Of a stretch of DNA of 59,699 nt, positions 25,087 to 33,017 are shown piece by piece. A model generated the notes under the pieces. It saw nothing but the letters and a program-made list of their open reading frames with translations, ran no database searches and was not told the origin of the DNA. Numbering within the stretch: position 1 is the first letter of the stretch; the number at the start of each line of letters is the position of its first letter. Origin of the DNA: CAYRZL01 sp964428795 (GTDB lineage: Bacteria > Bacillota > Clostridia > Lachnospirales > Lachnospiraceae); NCBI GenBank assembly GCA_964428795.1, contig CAYRZL010000006.1, positions 1 to 59,699 on the forward strand. The letters are read 5' to 3'. A program made the position numbers and the translations under genes.

Positions 25087-26466
25087 TTACCACAATACCC
25101 TGGCTTTTACATCATCTCCGAAATCAATTTTTAAGCCCTTCCAGATCGGCGCTCCGGCGCCCGGTTTGATCTCCCGCAGCTCCCCATTCGGAAATTCTGC
25201 TTTCCAGGTTTTCTTTGAGAGGTTCTTAATGCCAAACAGACCCTTTTTATTTTTATTCTCGATCACTTCTCCGGTCACCGTCTCATAATCCTCCGCTTTT
25301 TCCGTATAGCAGCGGTACAGCTTTAATCCCGGATAGAGAGGGGTGACCATATCTTTGATCTGTAATGTATAAATGTTCGTTCCGCAGGTCTTACATTTGC
25401 ACACATAATGCTCTACATGATGGAACAATGTGGAATATGTTACTTTCCCGCATCCCGGACAATGAATAATATCAGAGCGCAGACGTATCAAAATCTCCTG
25501 CCATCTCTTCTCAATAATACGTTTCCCCGGATCACTCATTCCCTCTGTGAACGCTTTTGTAAAAACGTCCCGCAGATAGGATGGGAACATGGGCCATAAT
25601 TTAATCGCATTGTCATGAACGCCCCGAACAGGACGGTTTGTATTATTTGCCGGATCATAGATAAATACCGGCTCTTTTCCATAATGCTGCAGCTCTTTTG
25701 CTTCCGTCAGTACGACGCTCTGGAGAACCTTCTTTCCTTCCAACGGATCCGCGCGGAAAAACAGGCGGAACAAAACGACTGCCAGAGAGTGTCTGTCCGT
25801 CAGCACATCCGGCTTTGCCACACCCCGGACGATTTCCGGCGCCATATATCCGGGAAATCCGCCGATACCAAAGTTTTCCCCATCCGGTGCTACATTATCA
25901 CAGTCGCAGACCACCACATCTCCGTTTTTGGTATTGATAAAAAATCCGCCTCCGTTTAAATCCTGATAGCTCTTTCCCACACGATGCAGGGAGCGGAATG
26001 CTTTTACAATGTTGATCGCCGCAGTCACCTGCGCGTCGAGAGAATCAAATTTATGTATCACTTTAATGGCATTCTGTCCCTTAACGGCAGGCTTCTTCCA
26101 GTGATAACCCATATACAGATCGTCAAATTCCGTATATCCAGCCGGCGCTATGTCCATCAGATAGCCAAAGGTTTTTGTCTTTCCTTTCACCATATAATAC
26201 TTTGACACATATCTGGGCCAGAGAAATTTTTTGCTTCCCTCCGGCGCTCCATCCTTCACATTCTGAATCAGATTGCTCCGAAACTCCTCCGGATGTTTCA
26301 ATTTGTCGAAAAAATACCATTTCAGGGCATACTCATTTCCCTGATACTTTACCAAATATACGACACCCTGTCCGCCGGATCCAAGCTCTTTTCCTACAAT
26401 CGCCTCTCCGCCTGCTTCCATAGGGATCCGTTCTCCGGATCTTAATTTATATTTTTCCTCGTTCAT
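25087..26466 (-). CDS. Ser/Thr protein kinase with zinc ribbon and FHA-like C-terminal domain
   Basis: A 459-residue protein. Seen: the Gly-rich loop GSGGQG (29-34), VAIK-type ALK with K49, the catalytic loop as SYQDLNGGGFFIN (D169, Tyr in place of the usual His of HRD), the metal loop CDCD (188-190) in place of DFG, and APE at 209-211. These suggest an active but atypical enzyme. After the kinase come a zinc ribbon (CPGCGK ... CKCKTCG, about 345-380) and a C-terminal domain with KGLFGIKNLSKKTWKAEFP. The start at 26466 follows AAGGAGAC. It is flanked by vWA genes as in TerY-P signalling modules. Confidence 0.85.
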   Translation of the reverse strand: MNEEKYKLRSGERIPMEAGGEAIVGKELGSGGQGVVYLVKYQGNEYALKWYFFDKLKHPEEFRSNLIQNVKDGAPEGSKKFLWPRYVSKYYMVKGKTKTFGYLMDIAPAGYTEFDDLYMGYHWKKPAVKGQNAIKVIHKFDSLDAQVTAAINIVKAFRSLHRVGKSYQDLNGGGFFINTKNGDVVVCDCDNVAPDGENFGIGGFPGYMAPEIVRGVAKPDVLTDRHSLAVVLFRLFFRADPLEGKKVLQSVVLTEAKELQHYGKEPVFIYDPANNTNRPVRGVHDNAIKLWPMFPSYLRDVFTKAFTEGMSDPGKRIIEKRWQEILIRLRSDIIHCPGCGKVTYSTLFHHVEHYVCKCKTCGTNIYTLQIKDMVTPLYPGLKLYRCYTEKAEDYETVTGEVIENKNKKGLFGIKNLSKKTWKAEFPNGELREIKPGAGAPIWKGLKIDFGDDVKARVLW

Positions 26467-26489
26467 CTCTGTCTCCTTACCCGGTTTTT

Positions 26490-27338
26490 TTACCACCCTG
26501 CATCAAAATCCATATCATTTGCATCCGCAATTTCGCTTCCCATCAGGTCAACCACTGCATCTTTCAACTGCTCCTGCTTGGATCCTGCCACATCCTCAGC
26601 AGTCAGCTCACGCCCGTCATCGGTAAGAGACATGCTCTTACTACCGATCTGGGAAGATGTAACTGCCAAAAACTGGATCAGTCGTTTTAATTCCGCCGCA
26701 CCATGAGCCTGAATAGCAAGCTCCGGATCTCCGGTAAACTCCCGCAGCACGTCCATGTTCGGAGAGGATCCGATTCCAACAGCAATCTTTAATCCATACT
26801 TATACCAGCTGTTTTTTTTCAGTAATGCCAGTCCTTTCTTCCAGTCGTCGTTTGGTGCGCCATCCGACATAAGAAAAATAACCGGAGCGAAAGAAAGAGA
26901 CGGTTTGTTCATAAAAGCAGAACGTGAAAGCTTGCGGTTCAGCTCCTCAAACGCGGCGCCCATTGCAGTCATTCCCGTAGCAGACTGACGGGGCCATACC
27001 TGATACTCCTCCACACGCATCGGTTCCGGTGTAATCCAGGAAATATTGGAATCATACCGCATTGCCGCAATGCTGATATCCGTCTCCGTACCTCCAAGCC
27101 CGATAAGCTCCGGCAGTAATTCTTCCATGGTCGCATTGACCGTACCGATTTTTGTGCCGCTCATACTGCCTGACGTGTCGATCAAAAAGAAAATCGTCAT
27201 ACTCTTCTTTGAAGGTTCCATCCCCTCAAGAAAATCTTCTTCCTCAACTGCCGCTCCGCCTTCTACCTCATCACTGCCCCAGTCATCCAGGTCAATATCG
27301 TCAAATCCATCCATTTCAAAATCCATTACATCTGCCAT
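26490..27338 (-). CDS. vWA domain protein (TerY-like), copy 3
   Basis: A 282-residue protein with a strongly acidic N-terminus (Asp/Glu in about half of the first 40 residues), then a vWA domain with intact MIDAS DTSGSM (D54), GMTAMGAAF with the MIDAS Thr, and FLMSDGAPNDD. The tail ends in MDFDAGW, matching the copy encoded at 22533-23360; the two also share the DPEL/DPEF and SSQIGSxS segments, so they are paralogues. The start at 27338 follows AAGGAGA. It lies upstream of the kinase. Confidence 0.87.
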   Translation of the reverse strand: MADVMDFEMDGFDDIDLDDWGSDEVEGGAAVEEEDFLEGMEPSKKSMTIFFLIDTSGSMSGTKIGTVNATMEELLPELIGLGGTETDISIAAMRYDSNISWITPEPMRVEEYQVWPRQSATGMTAMGAAFEELNRKLSRSAFMNKPSLSFAPVIFLMSDGAPNDDWKKGLALLKKNSWYKYGLKIAVGIGSSPNMDVLREFTGDPELAIQAHGAAELKRLIQFLAVTSSQIGSKSMSLTDDGRELTAEDVAGSKQEQLKDAVVDLMGSEIADANDMDFDAGW

Positions 27339-27422
27339 GTGCGTTCTCCTTTGCTGTTTTTTATTTACTTTTCCTGTTTTTATATGATCATGCTCTCGGA
27401 ACATGATAATTACAAATTTTAC

Positions 27423-28439
27423 CTATACAAGTTTAAAATCATATATACAAAGCTTCTGATTATATCGCCACCGATACCCTGACATCACATATTGGGATAT
27501 CAGTCTCTGTATGTGCTCCGGTGGTTTTAAAGCCAACTCTCCTACTGTCTGAAAATAAATCCGCCGGATCTTTTTCTTTACGCAATACTGCAAGTATTTC
27601 TTTAACATATCCTCTTTTCCAAACACAACCTTTTTTGCCGCAAAAAAGCTGTATTTTTCAACAGAACAGTCTGCATATGGATTTTCATATTGCGTATATT
27701 TTTCCATATTGGCATCATCTCTTAAAAAATAGTCATAAGCAACCCACATTTTATTTTCCTGGCTTGCCCCCATATCCATGGTTATATCCATATAATGCCA
27801 ATCATCGTTCACATTCACAATGTTCCATGCATGATTATTCTGGGAGCTCTCTCCAGTGTAATCCGTTAGTCTTGGACATCCGGCATCAATCACTCTTCCT
27901 TCTACCACACCGGATATGATGCCCGCCTGATCTAACAGCCATTTTGCTGCCAGGGAAATTCCCATACACACAGCTCTTTTATTGATAAATACACCGCAAA
28001 TCGTACTTACATCCCCGGATGCATCCTGCATTGCCAGATTTTCCCGTGCATACCCGGTATTTTTCAAAATGAAATCATGCACATACCGGATAATATCCCG
28101 ATTATTTAACTGTCTCTTTTTTATCTCATTCAGGAAACGACTGCTTATTGTGTCCAGCCTCTGACGGATTGCTCTGACTTCCATATGATTTTTCGTATAT
28201 GTCATTCTGACAGTGACGCTCCCCATCCCGGAGAGGAACTCCATTTTTGTATTATCCACAAAAAAAATCTCCGGGCAGTCTTTCATCACACACAACAGAA
28301 TTTTCTTTACCGTCCGCAGCGTCCCCAGCACTCGGATCTGCGGCTGCTGTTTCTGCAGTTGATCATATATACTGTCAAATATCTTTTTTTCCGTCAAATT
28401 CAGAAAAGAATAATAAAAACGTACATTTGTAAGTTCCAT
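27423..28439 (-). CDS. Transglutaminase-like cysteine protein
   Basis: A 338-residue cytoplasmic protein with no signal peptide or membrane segment. Seen: an N-terminal helical region, then a transglutaminase-like core with the Cys in RAVCMGIS (C158), the His in NNHAWNIV (H203) and the Asp in WHYMDIT (D218), in the right order and spacing for the papain-like triad. Such domains act as peptidases or crosslinking enzymes. In this operon it could process or modify a component of the kinase/phosphatase system. It begins 4 bases after the upstream gene's stop. Confidence 0.8.
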   Translation of the reverse strand: MELTNVRFYYSFLNLTEKKIFDSIYDQLQKQQPQIRVLGTLRTVKKILLCVMKDCPEIFFVDNTKMEFLSGMGSVTVRMTYTKNHMEVRAIRQRLDTISSRFLNEIKKRQLNNRDIIRYVHDFILKNTGYARENLAMQDASGDVSTICGVFINKRAVCMGISLAAKWLLDQAGIISGVVEGRVIDAGCPRLTDYTGESSQNNHAWNIVNVNDDWHYMDITMDMGASQENKMWVAYDYFLRDDANMEKYTQYENPYADCSVEKYSFFAAKKVVFGKEDMLKKYLQYCVKKKIRRIYFQTVGELALKPPEHIQRLISQYVMSGYRWRYNQKLCIYDFKLV

Positions 28440-28443
28440 CTGT

Positions 28444-29769
28444 TTATACCAACATTGTATGCGCCAATTCGTTTGTTGCCTTTGTGTATATATATACTTC
28501 CCGCTCCTGCATACGCAGAATTTCCTCTGGTTTTACAATATACTCACGTTTCATGCTGATGCTCATACCCTGGTTGCTGGATGTGGACGCAAACAACTGC
28601 ATAGGTGAATGGCTCTTCCCCTTTGAATAAGAATAACTCGCCTCTTCTTTATCATAAGAGCCAATCCCCTCAGCCCATTTTGTAGCAGACACATTGGAGC
28701 TATGAGAAAAAATAATGTTTTTCATGCTCTTTCCAATCAAAAGATTGAACAATCTGTCATCTGCATTGCAGGATGCATATACATCTCTGCTGACCATAGC
28801 AATTTTACATTTACTGGAGCTTTGTTCTAACATGTGCTGTAAATATTCATTATTTGAAATATCCAGCCCTGACAATACGCAGACCATCTGATTTCCCTGC
28901 TGCTGGGCAACACGAAGCTCAGAGAGCAGCAAATTTAAAAGCATCTGATTTCCGGAAGATCCCACATCAATCATCAGTGCGCCATTATTTTTTAATGTAC
29001 TTAATATATTTATGGGTTTTTCGTTATTTCCCTTTTGATAACGCCACAGAATCGGATCTATCTGCATCTCCAAATCATAAAAATAATTTTCTATTTTAAA
29101 ATATTCATTTTGACCTGCCATCAGACGCATCTTAATTTCTTGTCCCTGTACCGAAGATAAGGTTCCTTTCATTACAGCTTCATCCACTTTCAGAAGCATC
29201 TGCCCGTGCGGACAGGTAGAAAGCATCTGATAGGTTGGAACCGCTTTTCTGCTTTGTAAAAATCGACACATACCCTCAATATAGCTTCTGACATTTGCCT
29301 TGATTTCTAAATCCTTTGGAGCAGATTCCGCAATCATCTGTCCGATGGTTCTGCTGTTTTTTCCCACAAAAGGCTCGTATTTCCGGTTCGTGGAATTGAT
29401 CATACCCAGCAGTCCCGTGGGACCCAGCACCGTCATCATATACTGTTCTAAAACCCGATTCCCGTTGTGAAGAATAATGACCGGTGTCCGTCGATACAGC
29501 GCCAGTTCCGTATATGCCTCAATGGTTTCCGCCCGAAGCTTATCACTCCCCCCTGAAACCACCATATAATCCGCGACTTCCTCCGGCGGGAAAAATCCAC
29601 CTAATTCCGATGGTTTATACTCTGTAACACCTCTGCGCTTCATATTACGGTGCTCCGGTGTGTTTTTTGTCACACGACGAAGAAAGCCGCCGGCTCCACG
29701 AGCCATCAGCTTTGTAGACTCTGCTACGCCTTTTCCCATCATCAACATCAAAGATGTATAATCACCCAT
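28444..29769 (-). CDS. Degenerate VirD4/TraG-like protein without an obvious P-loop
   Basis: A 441-residue protein. No Walker A motif is visible. The second half resembles the C-terminal part of VirD4/TraG coupling ATPases: GALMIDVGSSGNQMLLNLLLSELRVA, VCVLSGLDISNNEYLQHML, a Ser-rich SYSYSKGKSHSP stretch, and REYIVKPEEILRMQEREVYIY, which mimics the rplltpdEIlrLp...ifv end of that family. It sits directly after an intact VirD4-like ATPase, so the two may form a mixed ring with one active and one inactive partner. This is an inference from pattern and order. Confidence 0.55.
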   Translation of the reverse strand: MGDYTSLMLMMGKGVAESTKLMARGAGGFLRRVTKNTPEHRNMKRRGVTEYKPSELGGFFPPEEVADYMVVSGGSDKLRAETIEAYTELALYRRTPVIILHNGNRVLEQYMMTVLGPTGLLGMINSTNRKYEPFVGKNSRTIGQMIAESAPKDLEIKANVRSYIEGMCRFLQSRKAVPTYQMLSTCPHGQMLLKVDEAVMKGTLSSVQGQEIKMRLMAGQNEYFKIENYFYDLEMQIDPILWRYQKGNNEKPINILSTLKNNGALMIDVGSSGNQMLLNLLLSELRVAQQQGNQMVCVLSGLDISNNEYLQHMLEQSSSKCKIAMVSRDVYASCNADDRLFNLLIGKSMKNIIFSHSSNVSATKWAEGIGSYDKEEASYSYSKGKSHSPMQLFASTSSNQGMSISMKREYIVKPEEILRMQEREVYIYTKATNELAHTMLV

Positions 29770-29811
29770 AACTGCACCTGCTATATCCTATTCCATCATT
29801 ATTCTAAACAT

Positions 29812-31125
29812 TTACGATCTATACATATCAAACCGAAAAATGAACGGTTGAGAAAATGCAAGACATACTACCGATTCTCCCACTCTCAGCTTTGCCATAT
29901 CCCAGTCTTCTACCACCTGTCCCTGTCTTTTTTCCTCTATGTACTGTGCACCTGAGGACACATATCTCTCTAACAACATATTTTTCCCGAACAAACTTGT
30001 TATGTAGTCTCTGGAAGTCACATCATTTGTTTTAAACGCAAAAATATTTGAAAATCCCGCCGCAATATTCTTTCCGCGGGCTTCCTCATATATCTCGTAT
30101 AACTGCTCGATACTCTGAAGTCCGGCAAAAATCTTTACCCCAAGACTCCTTCCAAAATTGACTCCATCATCAATATGCTGAAGATTTGGCAATAGTTTAA
30201 ACTCATCGCAAAACAGATAAACATTACCCTGATTTCCCTGTCTCCCCAGCGCCTCTTTCAGTGCCAGGTCAAACAAGATACGATACACGGGTGTCAACAC
30301 GCTTCCAATAGAAAGATCATACTCGATATAAAGCACTTTCTTCCCTTTTGTCCGGACAAAATTGCGCATGGAAAAACCGCCCTTGTCCGCAAACACACCG
30401 ATCAGTACATCCCGCAGCACGCTGAACATTTCAGACATTACTCCCTGCGTCTGCCCATTATTACCGTCAATATAAGTAGCCACGCTGCTCATATCCGGAT
30501 ATGTATTCAAAATGCCCCGGAGCATGGTGGAATCACTACTGTCGATCAGACTGCGAAAGGACGAATTATACAGATCCTGCAACAGACTTTTATCCTTTTT
30601 AGCTTCCCGAAGCATACAGATCAATATTGCATTCAACAACTCTCTGGCTGCATTCGGGAAAAAAACATCCTTCGATTTTTCTGTTTTTTCCGCAAACAGG
30701 GATCTGCATATTTCACTGCAATTCAGTATAAAATCCCGCTCATCCCATCCGTCAGCTACGATTTCTTTAAAAATATTCCATTTCAGAGATTTGTCCCGAT
30801 ATTGGCGTGAATTGCCGATTACATACTGTCCCGGACGATAGAATTTTGAGTAGAAATCTCCCTTACTGTCAAAAATGACCATCACATCATTGTCGGTCAT
30901 TTTTCTCTGTAACTGTTCTACAAAATGATAAAACAACGTCGTCTTCCCGCATCCGGTTCCTCCCAGAAGCAATGTGTGCTTGCTAAGCATTCCTTCATCC
31001 ATACAAAAGGATTCATGCTTTCCCTTAAACTCCCCCTGTAATCTCACAACGGGCCGGGATACCTGCGGCGGAAGCGGATTCAGAGAAACCACGCTGCCTT
31101 CCAATGGTTGTTTTGAAACATTCAT
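29812..31125 (-). CDS. VirD4/TraG-like (HerA-FtsK superfamily) ATPase
   Basis: A 437-residue ATPase. Seen: Walker A GGTGCGKTT at 55-63, MVIFDSKGDFYSKF typical of TraG/VirD4 proteins, Walker B as VYLFCDEFKLLPNL, then GLQSIEQLYEIY and a C-terminal SRDYITSLFGKN segment that matches the coupling-protein fold. There are no N-terminal membrane helices, unlike classical T4SS coupling proteins, so it should be cytoplasmic. No relaxase, VirB4 or other conjugation gene is nearby, arguing against a conjugative element. It starts 3 bases after the coiled-coil gene. Confidence 0.85.
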   Translation of the reverse strand: MNVSKQPLEGSVVSLNPLPPQVSRPVVRLQGEFKGKHESFCMDEGMLSKHTLLLGGTGCGKTTLFYHFVEQLQRKMTDNDVMVIFDSKGDFYSKFYRPGQYVIGNSRQYRDKSLKWNIFKEIVADGWDERDFILNCSEICRSLFAEKTEKSKDVFFPNAARELLNAILICMLREAKKDKSLLQDLYNSSFRSLIDSSDSTMLRGILNTYPDMSSVATYIDGNNGQTQGVMSEMFSVLRDVLIGVFADKGGFSMRNFVRTKGKKVLYIEYDLSIGSVLTPVYRILFDLALKEALGRQGNQGNVYLFCDEFKLLPNLQHIDDGVNFGRSLGVKIFAGLQSIEQLYEIYEEARGKNIAAGFSNIFAFKTNDVTSRDYITSLFGKNMLLERYVSSGAQYIEEKRQGQVVEDWDMAKLRVGESVVCLAFSQPFIFRFDMYRS

Positions 31126-31128
31126 CCT

Positions 31129-31434
31129 CTAACGCTCTCTTTCTCCCCTTACACGCTGTTTCGCTTCATCTTCCTCATTGTTATTATTGTTGTTATTTTT
31201 TTTCTTATTTTCCGCTTCTTTTTTCTTTTTTTCCTCTTCCTCTTTTTTCTTTCGCGCTTCGTTCTCTTTTTTATTTTTTTCCTGTTCTTCCTTGGATACT
31301 TTAATGCGGTTTTCAAATTCTTCTTTCCGCTTCTTCTCCTCCGCCTCGCGCTTTGCCTGCTTTTCCTCCTGCGCCTTTCTTTCTGCCTCTTCCTGTTCCT
31401 TTTTCTTTTTATTTCCAAAATCAAGCCAGCCCAT
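31129..31434 (-). CDS. Small Lys/Glu-rich coiled-coil protein
   Basis: A 101-residue protein, first gene of the operon. After an N-terminal GWLDFGNKK it is almost entirely Lys, Glu, Arg and Ala in a long charged helix, with a poly-Asn run before the end. AGAGGTG precedes the ATG. The composition recalls the charged coiled coil of the PP2C protein, so the two may interact. No family is recognised. The low complexity means the coding call rests on the start signal, the conserved reading frame and the operon position. Confidence 0.65.
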   Translation of the reverse strand: MGWLDFGNKKKKEQEEAERKAQEEKQAKREAEEKKRKEEFENRIKVSKEEQEKNKKENEARKKKEEEEKKKKEAENKKKNNNNNNNEEDEAKQRVRGERER

Positions 31435-31483
31435 ATGACACCTCTTTGCGTTTGTATTCGTTCACATATAAAAGTTCGTTTTT

Positions 31484-31513
31484 ATAATACCCTAACTGTA
31501 GCCCTTGCGTCAA
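31484..31513 (-). promoter_or_regulatory. Candidate promoter of the vWA/kinase/lectin operon
   Basis: TTGACG (complement of 31508-31513) and TATTAT (complement of 31484-31489) are spaced 18 bp apart, 50 bases upstream of the first gene. Confidence 0.6.
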
Positions 31514-31645
31514 GTTTTTAAGCGGTAATTTATCGATGATAACTTCCTCTGAGGTTGTGGCAATCGTCTGAATACCGACAGACACCGCGGCGCAAATGGA
31601 ATCCGCGATTATCCGAAGAGGCCTTATACCATCTGCAGCAGTTTT

Positions 31646-32416
31646 TCAAAAAGGCTCATAGAGGCCGTGTGTCCTTTTTTTGTGTTGGATAAGAATGAAA
31701 TGAATCAATCCATACATGATCAATATGACTGCCAATACCGTTGCTCCGTAAACGAGGAGATAGCAGGCGTATCCGCTGTTTGCGTAAATCGTCTCAAAGG
31801 GAGAACCGGTGGAGGGACGGTTCAAAAACATAAAATTTGTGCCCTGCCATATATTGATACGGTATATGATGGGAGATACAACTGCAAAAAAGAGAAGCGG
31901 CATATAAATATTTCGAAGTTTCGGCGTATATTTTCCGGAAATCATCACCAGAATGGGGAAAAGTACCAGTATCGCATGTAAAACAAATCCATGCAGATTC
32001 ATATAATTAATGACGGGGTATCGCGACCAGTCCGGAAAAAGAAGAGCGGCGGCGGCTCCCGGAAGGCACGCCGCACATATAAATTCTCCAAAAAAAGTGC
32101 ACGGAAAAAAGGCAAAGAGAGCTTCTGCAAAAATTGCCATGCCGCATAACTGCAACGGCAGATATTGTACGGACATGTGTCCTGTAAAAAATAGAACACT
32201 GTCTTTGTAAGCCTCCATCATCAGCATGACCAGCGCCAGCCTTCGCAGGATTTTTTTCTGTCTGTCAGCGCTGCATTTCAAAAAACAGATGCAGCTTACA
32301 ATAATCACAAAAGTGATTCCCGCCAGCCATATCATATGAGTTTTTCCAAATATCTCAAAGCCGATGCCTGATGGAAGATCGTCCCAGTAGGTAAAATAAT
32401 ATTGAAACAAGTACAT
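31646..32416 (-). CDS. YwaF/TIGR02206 family membrane protein
   Basis: A 256-residue integral membrane protein with about seven hydrophobic segments. Seen: the family's HMIWLAGITFVIIV opening, YLPLQLCGMAIF in the middle, and the C-terminal half NIWQGTNFMFLNRPSTGSPFE, which is highly typical of TIGR02206. The biochemical function is unknown. It is monocistronic; no promoter is obvious in the 200 bases upstream (32417-32627), where I see no other feature. Confidence 0.85.
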   Translation of the reverse strand: MYLFQYYFTYWDDLPSGIGFEIFGKTHMIWLAGITFVIIVSCICFLKCSADRQKKILRRLALVMLMMEAYKDSVLFFTGHMSVQYLPLQLCGMAIFAEALFAFFPCTFFGEFICAACLPGAAAALLFPDWSRYPVINYMNLHGFVLHAILVLFPILVMISGKYTPKLRNIYMPLLFFAVVSPIIYRINIWQGTNFMFLNRPSTGSPFETIYANSGYACYLLVYGATVLAVILIMYGLIHFILIQHKKRTHGLYEPF

Positions 32417-32627
32417 GGCTCCTTTCTCATATTTTAATCAATGCCGCAGGAGTATCAGTTTTTGAATGTAATTTAATGATATTTTTCACAATAATACTTC
32501 CAAATCCCTGTTTTCCGCTTAGACATGAGACGATAATACCACACATTTATAAAAAATTCCACTGTGTGACAAGTATGGAACCTTAACTTTCAAAAACTTC
32601 AGAGAGCGGATGGTATTAAAATCGGGG

Positions 32628-32656
32628 TTGACAAAGCTTTTTTCCGCTTTTATAAT
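32628..32656 (+). promoter_or_regulatory. Consensus promoter of tyrS
   Basis: TTGACA (32628-32633) and TATAAT (32651-32656) are both perfect consensus hexamers with a 17-bp spacer, directly before the T-box leader. Confidence 0.93.
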
Positions 32657-32663
32657 AAATGCC

Positions 32664-32943
32664 ATGCAAATAGTTCAAAAGCAATGACTGAAAGAAGTAG
32701 GTTTAAGTGAAACATACAGAGAGCTGCCGGATGCTGAGAGGCGCATGGGAAGCTTATTCCGAATACATTCACAAGCTCCGCACCGAACCATATCCATGCA
32801 GTAGGCTGCGGCGGAGGATCACCGTTATCCGATCTGAGTATTGCAGGATACTTCATGAGGCTGATAATGCGAATTATCAGCGAACAAAGGTGGTAACACG
32901 GGATATTATCGTCTCGTCCTTTTCTAAGGACGGGACTTTTTTG
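32664..32943 (+). ncRNA. Tyrosine T-box riboswitch leader
   Basis: A classical T-box leader. The specifier codon TAC lies at 32764-32766 within GAATACA. The T-box sequence AGGTGGTAACACGGG is near 32888, and its TGGT would pair with the ACCA end of uncharged tRNA-Tyr. The terminator hairpin CGTCTCGTCC / GGACGGGAC followed by six T spans 32910-32943. Uncharged tRNA-Tyr should favour the antiterminator and raise tyrS expression. Confidence 0.95.
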
Positions 32944-33017
32944 TTGCCAAAGATGCGAAGGGAAGCTCCGATGGAGATTTCTTTTCGCTACTATCATTAA
33001 AAAAGGAGAGTAAAAAG

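Noticed and set aside
29812..31125. Integrative conjugative element
   Set aside because: The VirD4-like ATPase alone is not enough; no relaxase, VirB4, integrase or attachment repeats were found nearby.
18368..31513. A diversity-generating retroelement using the lectin domain as target
   Set aside because: C-type lectin folds are frequent DGR targets, but no reverse transcriptase, Avd-like gene or template repeat was seen in the window.
31429..31649. A minus-strand open stretch of about 73 codons upstream of the coiled-coil gene with protein-like composition
   Set aside because: It has no ATG, starts right after a stop, runs through the best promoter of the operon and overlaps the start of the first gene; perhaps an old gene remnant, but not supportable.
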